Origin: Clostridia bacterium
GTDB taxonomy: Bacteria > Bacillota_A > Clostridia > UMGS1810
Reading direction: 5' to 3'
Assembly: GCA_017437345.1 (NCBI GenBank)
Contig: JAFSBJ010000157.1
Location: 1-6,488, forward strand
DNA length: 6,488 bases
Each line of letters opens with the position of its first letter. The first letter of the stretch is position 1. Below, in pieces: positions 1-5,820 of this stretch. A program made the position numbers and the translations under genes. The notes under the pieces are model-generated. The model was not told the origin of the DNA. It did no database searches and was given only the letters and a program-made list of their open reading frames with translations.

Positions 1-735
1 ATCATCTATAAGCGTCGCGGCAAAATAACCTTCCGGACGCTTAAAGGTGCTTCCGGCGCTTGGAAGCTCTATGGGTTGTTTTTCCCTTCTCCTTTGAGAA
101 AGCTCATTCATTGTTTTCCTTATTTCTTCCTTATTGCCTTTTTTAAGCTTGAGAGATGAAGAAATAATTATTTCACCATTGCCGAATCTGCTTTTGCGAT
201 ATAAAAACTCATGCTCGGTGCGCGTACATTTTTTAACTGTTCCATCCTGGGATATATATTTTGTTGTTACAACAACATCCTTCATTTCTCCGCCATAGGC
301 ACCTGCGTTCATAACAATCGCTCCACCAAGGCTGCCGGGAATTCCTGATGCGAATTCAAAGCCTGTAAGGGAATTTTCCAAAGCAAGAGATGCAATGCGG
401 GATAGAAGGGTGCCGGAAAGAGCATAGATTGTATCGTCTATGCAGGAAAGGTGGGAAAAATCCTTTCCAAGGCAAAGAACACATCCCCTTATGCCTTCAT
501 CTGAAACAAGCAGATTTGACCCATTGCCAATAACCTCAAAGGGAAGCTTATTTTCGTTTAAAAATTTAATTGCGCCAAGCGCTTCCTCTTCACTTTTGGG
601 TGCTATAAAAACATCTGCCGGGCCGCCGATTTTAAATGAGGTATGATTGCTCATAGGCTCATCGGAAACTGCATTTATCCCGGGGACAGCATCCATTAAT
701 GAAGAAATAATTATCTTATTATTTATATCTTTCAC
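1..735 (-). CDS. murB: UDP-N-acetylenolpyruvoylglucosamine reductase MurB (partial, 3' end missing)
   Basis: MurB is a cytoplasmic FAD enzyme that uses NADPH to reduce UDP-GlcNAc-enolpyruvate to UDP-MurNAc, the second committed step of peptidoglycan precursor synthesis. I translated this frame by hand; 245 residues are visible and roughly 60 C-terminal residues lie beyond the left edge. Visible family motifs are NHTSFKIGGPAD (30-41), the FAD-binding IGNGSNLLV (69-77), GIPGSLGGAIVMNAGAYGGE (131-150), YRKSRF (179-184, with the catalytic Tyr-Arg region) and PSAGSTFKRP (225-234), whose Ser229 corresponds to the catalytic proton donor. The last catalytic glutamate of the family would be in the missing part. 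The start is a GTG 11 bases after the ROK kinase stop. A purine stretch (AAAGG) sits only two bases before it, so translation may depend on coupling. An ATG at residue 14 is possible but has no ribosome binding site and would shorten the usual N terminus. Identification is firm; the exact start is less so. Confidence 0.93.
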   Translation of the reverse strand, partial: MKDINNKIIISSLMDAVPGINAVSDEPMSNHTSFKIGGPADVFIAPKSEEEALGAIKFLNENKLPFEVIGNGSNLLVSDEGIRGCVLCLGKDFSHLSCIDDTIYALSGTLLSRIASLALENSLTGFEFASGIPGSLGGAIVMNAGAYGGEMKDVVVTTKYISQDGTVKKCTRTEHEFLYRKSRFGNGEIIISSSLKLKKGNKEEIRKTMNELSQRRREKQPIELPSAGSTFKRPEGYFAATLIDD

Positions 736-746
736 AACCTTTATTA

Positions 747-1694
747 TTATTTTCCAAGAAACGCGGCACCGACAATACCGGCATCATTACCAAGCTTTGC
801 AACGGTAATTTTGCATGGGGTGATAAAGGAATCTCCATAGGGTTTGCCCTTTATATATTCTTTTATGGGATTTAAAAGGTTATCACCCTGACGGCTTATT
901 CCGCCACCGATAGCAATTACAGATGGCTGGAATATATTTATCATATCAATAATACCTTCGCTTATATATCTGATATAGTTATCAATTACTTCTTTTGCAG
1001 TTTTATCGCCTTTTTTTGCTGTGTCGAAAACAAGCTTTCCATTTGACCTGCCGCCATTTTCTTCTATATTTTTTGCAAGAAGAGAATCAGGATTATTTAT
1101 GGCAGCTCTTTTGCTGTCTCGTATGAGAGCTGTTGCAGAAGCATAACACTCCCAGCAGCCTTCCCTTCCACAGGAGCATTTCTCACCATTCATCATAAGG
1201 CGGATATGGCCTATTTCACCTGCAGAGTCATTGGAGCCTGTGTAGAGCTTTTTATTTATTATTATACCTCCGCCAACTCCTGTGCCCAAAGTTACAGCAA
1301 CAAAATTTTCTATGCTGTCGTCATTTAATGCAAAATACTCCCCAAGAGCAGCGCAGTTTGCATCATTTCCGATATAAACAGGTTTATTTATATATTTCTT
1401 AAGTTCTTCAACAACAGGGGCGTTATTAAGGTTAATATTTGCCGTGTAGACAACGACACCGTTTTTATCGTCAACAGAGCCGGGAAAACCTATACCTATT
1501 GACTTTATATCGTCAATAGAAATCTTTGCTTCATTTAGTGTTTTAAAAATTAAATCTGCCATATCCTTCATAAGCTCGGTATAATGGCTTTTCTGATTTG
1601 TGGCAATTGCGCAGGATTTTAAAATCTTTCCTTCTTCGGTGACAACACCTGCTTTAATTCCTGTTCCGCCAACATCTACTCCGATATAATACAT
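747..1694 (-). CDS. ROK-family sugar kinase, probable glucokinase
   Basis: This is a complete 315-residue ROK-family (repressor, ORF, kinase) sugar kinase expected to phosphorylate glucose or a related hexose with ATP in the cytoplasm. The N-terminal phosphate-binding motif DVGGTGIKAG is at 7-16, and GFPGSVDD at 69-76. The catalytic aspartate is in NDANCAALGE (D111), and the second glycine-rich ATP motif GTGVGGG is at 137-143. The ExGH motif (160-163) and the zinc-binding CSCGREGC (C173, C175, C180, with H163) are intact. There is no N-terminal helix-turn-helix, so it is an enzyme and not a ROK repressor. An AGGAGA site lies 8 bases before the ATG, and the gene begins 20 bases after hprK. It ends in three tandem TAA codons. 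Family membership is certain. Substrate is inferred: glucose is the usual assignment, but a GlcNAc or ManNAc kinase cannot be excluded, particularly next to murB. Confidence 0.92.
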   Translation of the reverse strand: MYYIGVDVGGTGIKAGVVTEEGKILKSCAIATNQKSHYTELMKDMADLIFKTLNEAKISIDDIKSIGIGFPGSVDDKNGVVVYTANINLNNAPVVEELKKYINKPVYIGNDANCAALGEYFALNDDSIENFVAVTLGTGVGGGIIINKKLYTGSNDSAGEIGHIRLMMNGEKCSCGREGCWECYASATALIRDSKRAAINNPDSLLAKNIEENGGRSNGKLVFDTAKKGDKTAKEVIDNYIRYISEGIIDMINIFQPSVIAIGGGISRQGDNLLNPIKEYIKGKPYGDSFITPCKITVAKLGNDAGIVGAAFLGK

Positions 1695-1714
1695 TTTTTA
1701 TCTCCTATATATTT

Positions 1715-2452
1715 TTATTCTTCATCATCCTGCCTTGCCATTCCCGACATTACTCTGTTGTTTAAAGCTTCGGCAGCATTATAACCCATTTTCTTCTGAC
1801 GGTTATTCATTGCTGCAACCTCGATTACAACAGCTAAGTTTCTACCCGGCTTAACAGGAACGGTTATGGAGGGAATGTTTATACCCAGAATTTCTGTATA
1901 TTCTGTGGTAAGGCCAAGACGGTCATACTGTTTTTTATCCTGCCACAATTCAAGATTAATTATGAAATCTATTTTTTCAACATTCTTTACAGCACCAATA
2001 CCGAAAATCATTTTGACATCGACTATGCCTATGCCTCTTAACTCTACAAAATGTCTTATAACATCGGGAGCTGAGCCTAAAAGCGAAATATCAGAAACAC
2101 GCTTTATTTCAACAGCATCATCGGCAACAAGACGGTGACCTCGTTTAACAAGCTCAATTGCCGCTTCGCTTTTTCCAACACCGCTGTCGCCCAAAAGAAG
2201 AATACCTTCTCCATATACCTCAACAAGAACACCGTGCATTGTCTGACGGGGAGCTAATTCAACATTTAAAAATGCTATAAGAGCACTTATAAAACGCGAT
2301 GTGGTAACATCTGTTCTCAAAACAGGGGTATTATATTTTTCGGCAACCTCAAGCATTTCGGGAGGCACATCAATATTTCTTGTTATGATAACACAGGGGA
2401 TTTTCTTTTCGAAAAGTCTTTCCAGAGAAGCACTCCTTTCTTCACCTGACAT
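1715..2452 (-). CDS. hprK: HPr kinase/phosphorylase, 3' reading frame (linker and complete kinase domain)
   Basis: This is the 245-residue downstream frame of the broken hprK. If the sequence is correct as given, it is what could be translated from the internal ATG. It keeps the end of the N-terminal domain and the entire C-terminal kinase/phosphorylase domain: Walker A GDSGVGKSE at 88-96, HRLVADDAVEI at 106-116 and VELRGIGIVDV at 136-146. No convincing ribosome binding site precedes the ATG; the nearest purine runs are directly adjacent (AAAAG) or about 20 bases or more away. From family knowledge, a C-terminal fragment of the Lactobacillus enzyme is catalytically active on its own, so this piece could in principle work if made. 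Confidence 0.7.
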   Translation of the reverse strand: MSGEERSASLERLFEKKIPCVIITRNIDVPPEMLEVAEKYNTPVLRTDVTTSRFISALIAFLNVELAPRQTMHGVLVEVYGEGILLLGDSGVGKSEAAIELVKRGHRLVADDAVEIKRVSDISLLGSAPDVIRHFVELRGIGIVDVKMIFGIGAVKNVEKIDFIINLELWQDKKQYDRLGLTTEYTEILGINIPSITVPVKPGRNLAVVIEVAAMNNRQKKMGYNAAEALNNRVMSGMARQDDEE

Positions 2453-2661
2453 CTTTTCAAGATATGAAATTCAACCCTTCCCATTACCTGAATACGGTTA
2501 TTATAGAAATAGTCGAAAAATCCGGCAATCTGAAGACCGGGACGGTTCAGCTCGTTTGTAACTATTTTAATCTTTTCATATTTTTCAAAAGTATATACAG
2601 GTTCGAGCTTGAATTCACTGACTATTTTTCCAAGTTCAACGCTGAATGTATAATCTTCCAT
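2383..2661 (-). CDS. hprK: HPr kinase/phosphorylase, N-terminal fragment
   Basis: This upstream frame of the broken hprK would give a 92-residue product. The first 69 residues match the HprK N-terminal domain (DLNRPGL-type motif as ELNRPGLQIAG, then DYFYNNRIQVMGRVEF). The remaining 23 residues after the frameshift (beginning RCQVKKGVLL) do not belong to the family. The start has an excellent GGAGGT ribosome binding site. On its own this fragment has no kinase motif and would be inactive. Confidence 0.6.
   Translation of the reverse strand: MEDYTFSVELGKIVSEFKLEPVYTFEKYEKIKIVTNELNRPGLQIAGFFDYFYNNRIQVMGRVEFHILKRCQVKKGVLLWKDFSKRKSPVLS
2454..2457 (-). other. hprK: Probable frameshift site in hprK (A run one base short)
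   Basis: Read on the minus strand the junction is TTGAAAAGATGTCAGG. With five A instead of four it reads L-K-K-M-S-G and joins the two family-like halves without gap or overlap. The context is not a classical X_XXY_YYZ slippery heptamer, and no strong downstream structure was noticed. Programmed frameshifting is therefore unlikely compared with an indel. Confidence 0.75.
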
Positions 2662-2666
2662 AGGGC

Positions 2667-2672
2667 ACCTCC
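2667..2672 (-). promoter_or_regulatory. Ribosome binding site of hprK
   Basis: GGAGGT lies five bases before the ATG at 2661 (minus strand). It decides the start: the in-frame ATG at 2685 would be upstream of this site. Confidence 0.85.
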
Positions 2673-2687
2673 AATTTGTTTTCATAT

Positions 2688-2693
2688 ATTATA
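2688..2693 (-). promoter_or_regulatory. Probable -10 element of the hprK operon promoter
   Basis: A perfect TATAAT (minus strand) sits 27 bases upstream of the hprK ATG and would give a 5' leader of about 20 bases. The -35 region at normal spacing (TTTAAT) is weak. The divergent position relative to rpmB supports a promoter here. Confidence 0.6.
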
Positions 2694-2795
2694 CACTATT
2701 TTTATGTAAAATTAAATAGTTTTATCTAAATTTCTTTTTAATTTTGCTAAAAAGTAACAGAATTTTGATAAATAGAAAAAAATTTCAAAAATTGC

Positions 2796-2824
2796 TTGCA
2801 ATATTCTTTTTTTTCTGATATAAT
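2796..2824 (+). promoter_or_regulatory. Probable sigma-A promoter of rpmB
   Basis: The -35 element is TTGCAA (2796-2801), followed by a 17-bp spacer and a perfect TATAAT -10 (2819-2824) preceded by TG (extended -10, TGATATAAT). Upstream, 2762-2791 holds A and T tracts that resemble an UP element, which would suit a highly expressed ribosomal protein gene. Start point is expected near 2831. Confidence 0.8.
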
Positions 2825-2870
2825 AACTTTTGTTTTATGAATGGGTAAATTATTTAGGAGGTGCATATAA

Positions 2871-3059
2871 ATGGCTAAATGCGAAATTTGTGGAAAAGGT
2901 GTTGCTTTTGGTATAAAAGTCAGCCACTCACACAGAAGATCAAACAGAACATGGAAAGCTAATGTAAGAAGCGTTAAAGCTCTTATCAATGGTACTCCCA
3001 AAAGAGTTAACGTTTGCACAAGCTGCCTTCGTTCAAACAAGGTTACAAGAGCTGTCTGA
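2871..3059 (+). CDS. rpmB: 50S ribosomal protein L28
   Basis: This is a complete 62-residue L28, a small basic protein of the large ribosomal subunit, of normal family length. It carries the four-cysteine zinc-ribbon form, with CEIC at 4-7 and CTSC at 49-52, and conserved stretches such as GKGVAFGIKVSHSHRRSNR and NGTPKRVNVC. The ATG is preceded at seven bases by AGGAGGTG (2856-2863), a near-perfect ribosome binding site. It is monocistronic: its own promoter lies at 2796-2824 and a strong terminator at 3154-3190. It is transcribed divergently from hprK and convergently to glmS. The long open frame on the opposite strand (2747-3070) is a shadow with no ribosome binding site or family resemblance. 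Confidence 0.98.
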   Translation: MAKCEICGKGVAFGIKVSHSHRRSNRTWKANVRSVKALINGTPKRVNVCTSCLRSNKVTRAV

Positions 3060-3153
3060 TTAACCTCCAAAAACCTTTGCTTTGCAGCTTTTAAGGTTAT
3101 GGATTAGTTGATAGATTGCTTGCTTGCAAGGCAAGGTAACACAATTTAAAGAT

Positions 3154-3190
3154 AAACCCCAACCGGTTTCGGTTGGGGTTTGTTTATTTT
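3154..3190 (+). terminator. Intrinsic terminator of rpmB
   Basis: A perfect 12-bp stem (AAACCCCAACCG / CGGTTGGGGTTT) with a GTTT loop is followed by TGTTTATTTT. It lies about 95 bases after the rpmB stop. The minus-strand side lacks a T run, so it is mainly one-directional. Confidence 0.92.
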
Positions 3191-3191
3191 A

Positions 3192-3300
3192 AAAAAGAGA
3201 AAAGATAAGAGATAAAAGTGAATAGAAACGGTTGAAATCCGCTTTAAAAGCGGATTTCTTCATTTTCTATTATCTCTTCGTTATTCTCTATTCTCTTATT
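3192..3300. repeat. Imperfect long inverted repeat between rpmB and glmS
   Basis: A purine-rich arm (3192-3233, with GAGAAAAGATAAGAG and AATAGAAA) faces a pyrimidine-rich arm (3259-3300). By hand alignment 28 of 42 positions are complementary, around a perfectly palindromic core at 3234-3258. The whole 109-bp stretch directly abuts the glmS stop codon and could fold into one long hairpin. It may be a dispersed intergenic repeat or a MITE-like element; arm pairing is helped by low base complexity. Confidence 0.45.
3234..3258 (-). terminator. Hairpin downstream of glmS, probable terminator
   Basis: The core GAAATCCGCTTT - A - AAAGCGGATTTC is a perfect 12-bp inverted repeat that would fold with a small A/T loop. 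It lies 42 bases beyond the glmS stop. The T run on the minus-strand side is weak (pyrimidine-rich and interrupted), and the plus-strand side is also T-rich. It may therefore terminate in both directions between the convergent rpmB and glmS. Confidence 0.55.
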
Positions 3301-5091
3301 CTACTCTACAGTCACAGACTTAGCAAGATTTCTCGGCTTATCAATATCACAGCCCCGCTCAAGGGCTGCATAGTAGGTTAGAAAATGAGCAGGAATTATT
3401 GAAACCAAAGGAGATAAAAATTCGTGGACATCATCTATAACTATTGCATCCTTATGGGATGAAATCCCTTTAAGTGATACACACAAAACATTTGCCCCCC
3501 TTGCCTTTACTTCTTTAATATTGCCCCTTGTATTAAGACCGATGTTTTCCTGAGTTACAATTGCTATAACAGGTGTCCCCTTTTCAACAAGGGCAATGGT
3601 GCCATGCTTTAATTCGCCTGCGGCAAAGCCTTCGGTGTGGATATAGGAAATTTCTTTAAGCTTAAGGCTGGCTTCAAGAGATGAATAATAGTCAAGGCCT
3701 CTGCCAATATAGAAGCAATGCTCTTTATCCAAAAGATAATCATGGGCAAGGGATTTATATTTTTCCTTTTCTAGGCACAGTCCGTCCATCACATTTGCCA
3801 CTATACTAAGCTCTCTGTGGAGATTTATTGCAATCTGGTTTTTAACAGAAACAGCTATAATTGCCATAAGGGCAAGCTGGGCTGTGTAGGCTTTTGTGGA
3901 AGCAACTGCGATTTCTGCTCCGGCATAGAGAAGAAGGGTGTGGTCTGATTCTCTTGAAAGAGTTGAACCGGGAACATTTGTTACTGCAATGCTTTTATAG
4001 CCCATTTCCTTTATTTTAACAAGAACAGCTCTTGAATCAGCTGTCTCGCCACTCTGAGAGATGAAAATAAACAGAGGCTTTTTGCTAAGGCGGGGCATGG
4101 TTGCCGCAAATTCACTTGCTATATAGGCATCTGCCGCCTTGCCTGCTATTTTTTCAAGATAATATTTTCCAACAAGGCCTGCGTGGTAACTTGTGCCGCA
4201 AGCTATGATATATATTTTATCAGCTTTTTTTATTGCGTCTGATATTTCAGGGTTGATTTTAAGCTCACCTTCAGATGATGTGTATTTTTTTATTATCCTT
4301 CTTATAACAGATGGCTGTTCTTCAATTTCTTTAAGCATATAATGAGGGTATGCCCCTTTTCCAATATCTTGTGCATCTATATGAGCCAAGAAAGGCTCTT
4401 TTTTTACGGGTTTTCCATAGGATGTAAAAATATTTATGCTTTCACCTGTGATGACAGCAAATTCTTTATCGGATATTTCATAGAATGTGTTTGTTTTTTC
4501 AAGCATTGCCATGGCATCGCTGCCTATCATATTAAATCCGTCGCCTTTTCCTATAAGAAGGGGCGACTTATTTTTTATTGCATATATTCTGTCGGGATTT
4601 AAAAGATCTATTATTCCAAGAGCATAGGAGCCATCTAATTCAGCTATGATATGTTTTATGGCGGATATAACATCTTCACCTTCAGAAACAAATTTTTCTA
4701 ATAGAAGAACTATCACCTCTGTGTCGGTTTTGCTTTTAAATTCTGCTGTTTTCAAATATTTCTTTTTAAGCTCAAGTTCATTTTCTATTATTCCATTATG
4801 AACAAGGGCAAATCTTTCGCTCCGATGGGGATGGGCGTTTTCCAGGCTCGGTTTGCCATGGGTTGCCCAACGGGTGTGACCGATGCCGATATTACCCTCT
4901 GTTTTTTCTCCGGATGCTGTTTCATTTTTTAAATTTTCAAGGCCGCCAACAGCTTTGAAAATAGCAAATTTATCATTTTCAACTGTTGCAATCCCAGCTG
5001 AATCATAACCTCTGTATTCAAGACGGGAAAGACCGGAAATCAAAACCGGACCCGCCTTTTCATTTCCAATATAACCCACTATTCCACACAT
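3301..5091 (-). CDS. glmS: Glutamine--fructose-6-phosphate aminotransferase (isomerizing), GlmS
   Basis: GlmS converts fructose-6-phosphate and glutamine to glucosamine-6-phosphate and glutamate, the entry step to UDP-GlcNAc for cell wall synthesis. The protein is complete at 596 residues, close to the usual 600-610. The N-terminal class II glutaminase domain has the nucleophile Cys2 (MCGIVGYIG), GHTRWATHG (71-79), HNGIIEN (98-104) and TDTE (122-125). The first SIS domain has ACGTSYHAG (297-305), SQSGET (345-350) and STKAYT (398-403). The second SIS domain has LKLKEISYIHTEGFAAGELKHG, with the catalytic glutamate at 480 and histidine at 496. The C-terminal tail DKPRNLAKSVTVE carries the active-site lysine (K591). 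The ATG follows an AGGAGA site at 8 bases. The gene is monocistronic, between a divergent small-gene operon and convergent rpmB. The upstream leader is too short and lacks the motifs for a glmS ribozyme. Confidence 0.98.
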   Translation of the reverse strand: MCGIVGYIGNEKAGPVLISGLSRLEYRGYDSAGIATVENDKFAIFKAVGGLENLKNETASGEKTEGNIGIGHTRWATHGKPSLENAHPHRSERFALVHNGIIENELELKKKYLKTAEFKSKTDTEVIVLLLEKFVSEGEDVISAIKHIIAELDGSYALGIIDLLNPDRIYAIKNKSPLLIGKGDGFNMIGSDAMAMLEKTNTFYEISDKEFAVITGESINIFTSYGKPVKKEPFLAHIDAQDIGKGAYPHYMLKEIEEQPSVIRRIIKKYTSSEGELKINPEISDAIKKADKIYIIACGTSYHAGLVGKYYLEKIAGKAADAYIASEFAATMPRLSKKPLFIFISQSGETADSRAVLVKIKEMGYKSIAVTNVPGSTLSRESDHTLLLYAGAEIAVASTKAYTAQLALMAIIAVSVKNQIAINLHRELSIVANVMDGLCLEKEKYKSLAHDYLLDKEHCFYIGRGLDYYSSLEASLKLKEISYIHTEGFAAGELKHGTIALVEKGTPVIAIVTQENIGLNTRGNIKEVKARGANVLCVSLKGISSHKDAIVIDDVHEFLSPLVSIIPAHFLTYYAALERGCDIDKPRNLAKSVTVE

Positions 5092-5131
5092 ATATATTTC
5101 TCCTTTACAGATTTGATATAAACTAATACAT

Positions 5132-5140
5132 ATTTTAGCA
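5132..5140 (-). promoter_or_regulatory. Possible extended -10 element of glmS
   Basis: On the minus strand TGCTAAAAT forms an extended -10 about 40 bases before the glmS ATG. No good -35 is present at 17 bp, so this assignment is tentative. It would leave a leader of about 34 bases. Confidence 0.35.
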
Positions 5141-5193
5141 AAAATTATTTTTATTTCTACAAAGTCTGATTGTCATTATTTTGCCAATATTTT

Positions 5194-5223
5194 TTCACAT
5201 TATCCTAAGCAATAGCATATATA
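5194..5223 (+). promoter_or_regulatory. Possible promoter of the small-gene operon
   Basis: TTCACA (5194-5199, five of six matches to the -35 consensus) is followed after 18 bp by TATATA (5218-5223), within an alternating CATATATATATT. This would give a short leader of about 18 bases before the first small gene. The -10 is ambiguous because of the AT repeat, and a different sigma factor is possible. Confidence 0.4.
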
Positions 5224-5247
5224 TATTAAAAGAAAGGTTGTGTCTCA

Positions 5248-5511
5248 ATGAATTCAAGCGGAAAAGATGATATCTTAAAAAATCTTATAAACAGTATTGA
5301 AAAAGGCAATATTCCAAAAGGGAACATCACCGAAAACAATCTGAGAGAAAAAATTAAAAGCGTGAATAAAGATGAGGTTATAAGAAAGCTTCAGAGCATG
5401 GGGCTTAGAAACGCCGCAAGGATGCTTGAGAATATGTCGGACGAAGAAATTTTAAAAGAAGCTTTAAATAATCCGGCAATACTCAAAAAGCTTAATTCTT
5501 TGCTTAAATAA
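5248..5511 (+). CDS. Small hypothetical protein, first gene of a three-gene operon
   Basis: This encodes an 87-residue, lysine- and glutamate-rich, apparently all-helical soluble protein. No signal peptide, membrane segment or cysteine is visible, and I do not recognise a named family. The N-terminal half (DDILKNLINSIEKGN) and the C-terminal half (DEVIRKLQSMGLRNAARML, then MSDEEILKEALNNPAILKKL) look like short amphipathic helices separated by turns. The last 16 residues, ALNNPAILKKLNSLLK, resemble the beginning of the next gene's product. The ATG is preceded by AAAGG at ten bases, an acceptable but weaker ribosome binding site than those of the two following genes. The stop codon's last base is the first base of the next gene's AGGAGG. 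That tight spacing and the shared motif suggest coordinated expression with its neighbours. It is transcribed divergently from glmS. Function unknown. Confidence 0.8.
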   Translation: MNSSGKDDILKNLINSIEKGNIPKGNITENNLREKIKSVNKDEVIRKLQSMGLRNAARMLENMSDEEILKEALNNPAILKKLNSLLK

Positions 5512-5522
5512 GGAGGGGTATT

Positions 5523-5810
5523 ATGGCGGATGATATGACAGGAAAAATAAAAGATATTTTAAATAATCCTGAAATGATGAATATGCTTTCATCCCTTATC
5601 GGTTCAGATGGTGAACGCAGGCAAAGCCCGACAGATATAAGCCCTGATATAAGCAGTATGATTTCAGGGCTGAGCTTTGATAATGACAAAAGAATTAATC
5701 TTTTGAATGCACTCAAGCCATATATGAAGGGAAACAAATCATCAAATATTGACAAAGCTATTAAAATGATTAAGCTGACAAAGCTAAGCTCGATTATTAA
5801 AGATTTATGA
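5523..5810 (+). CDS. Small hypothetical protein, second gene of the operon
   Basis: This encodes a 95-residue soluble helical protein with no cysteine, signal peptide or membrane segment. Three parts are visible: an N-terminal helix with ILNNPEMMNMLSSLIG (12-27), a polar, proline/serine-containing linker (about 28-48, SDGERRQSPTDISPDIS), and a basic C-terminal helical region (about 53-95) with LLNALKPYMKG and IDKAIKMIKLTKLSSIIK. The C-terminal pattern is of a kind I associate with uncharacterised small proteins of Clostridia, but I know no assigned function. It starts 11 bases after the previous gene with AGGAGG six bases before the ATG, and ends 10 bases before the next start, so it is the middle gene of one operon. 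The linker DNA contains the nine-base direct repeat GATATAAGC twice, three bases apart. Physical interaction with the first product through the shared LNNP helix is a guess. Confidence 0.82.
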   Translation: MADDMTGKIKDILNNPEMMNMLSSLIGSDGERRQSPTDISPDISSMISGLSFDNDKRINLLNALKPYMKGNKSSNIDKAIKMIKLTKLSSIIKDL

Positions 5811-5820
5811 GGGGTGCTTT

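Larger units (their letters stand above)
1715..2661 (-). pseudogene. hprK: HPr kinase/phosphorylase gene interrupted by a one-base frameshift
   Basis: HprK phosphorylates Ser46 of the PTS protein HPr and also removes that phosphate, so it controls catabolite repression through CcpA in low-GC Gram-positives. The reading is split. Residues 1-69, containing LNRPGLQIAGFFDYF and NRIQVMG, are in one frame. The rest (starting KMSGEERSASLERLF) is in the -1 frame. Restoring one A in the AAAA run at 2454-2457 gives a 315-residue protein of normal family length. In that numbering the Walker A motif GDSGVGKSE is at 158-166, HRLVADDAVEI at 176-186, and the HprK signature VELRGIGIVDV at 206-216. The chosen start (2661) has GGAGGT six to seven bases upstream. 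An ATG at 2685 would put that site inside the coding sequence and lies at or before the likely transcription start. It is the first gene of the hprK-ROK-murB operon. The frameshift may be a sequencing or assembly error, or a real mutation. Confidence 0.85.

Noticed and set aside
440..646. Plus-strand open frame opposite murB
   Set aside because: It is a shadow of the murB coding frame, with no ribosome binding site and low-complexity serine/proline content.
2454..2460. Programmed -1 frameshifting in hprK
   Set aside because: CTTGAAA is not a canonical slippery heptamer, no strong downstream stimulator is evident, and HprK is not known to use recoding; an indel is simpler.
1866..2709. Plus-strand open frames opposite hprK (1866-2138, 2301-2561, 2464-2709)
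   Set aside because: They lie antisense to conserved HprK motifs and have no ribosome binding sites.
2747..3070. 107-codon open frame on the minus strand opposite rpmB
   Set aside because: It overlaps the whole of rpmB, has no ribosome binding site or family resemblance, and arises from the base composition of the rpmB gene.
3073..3136. Small hairpins after rpmB (AACCTT...AAGGTT; TTGC-TTGCAAG-GCAA)
   Set aside because: They are short or large-looped stems without T tracts, and the strong terminator at 3154-3190 accounts for transcription ending.
4342..4602. Plus-strand open frame opposite glmS
   Set aside because: It is antisense to the conserved glutaminase domain, with a cysteine/phenylalanine-rich composition typical of a shadow frame.
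5092..5247. glmS ribozyme/riboswitch upstream of glmS
   Set aside because: The 156-base gap is shared with a divergent gene, is very AT-rich, and shows none of the conserved GC-rich core helices of the ribozyme; the likely leader is only about 34 bases.
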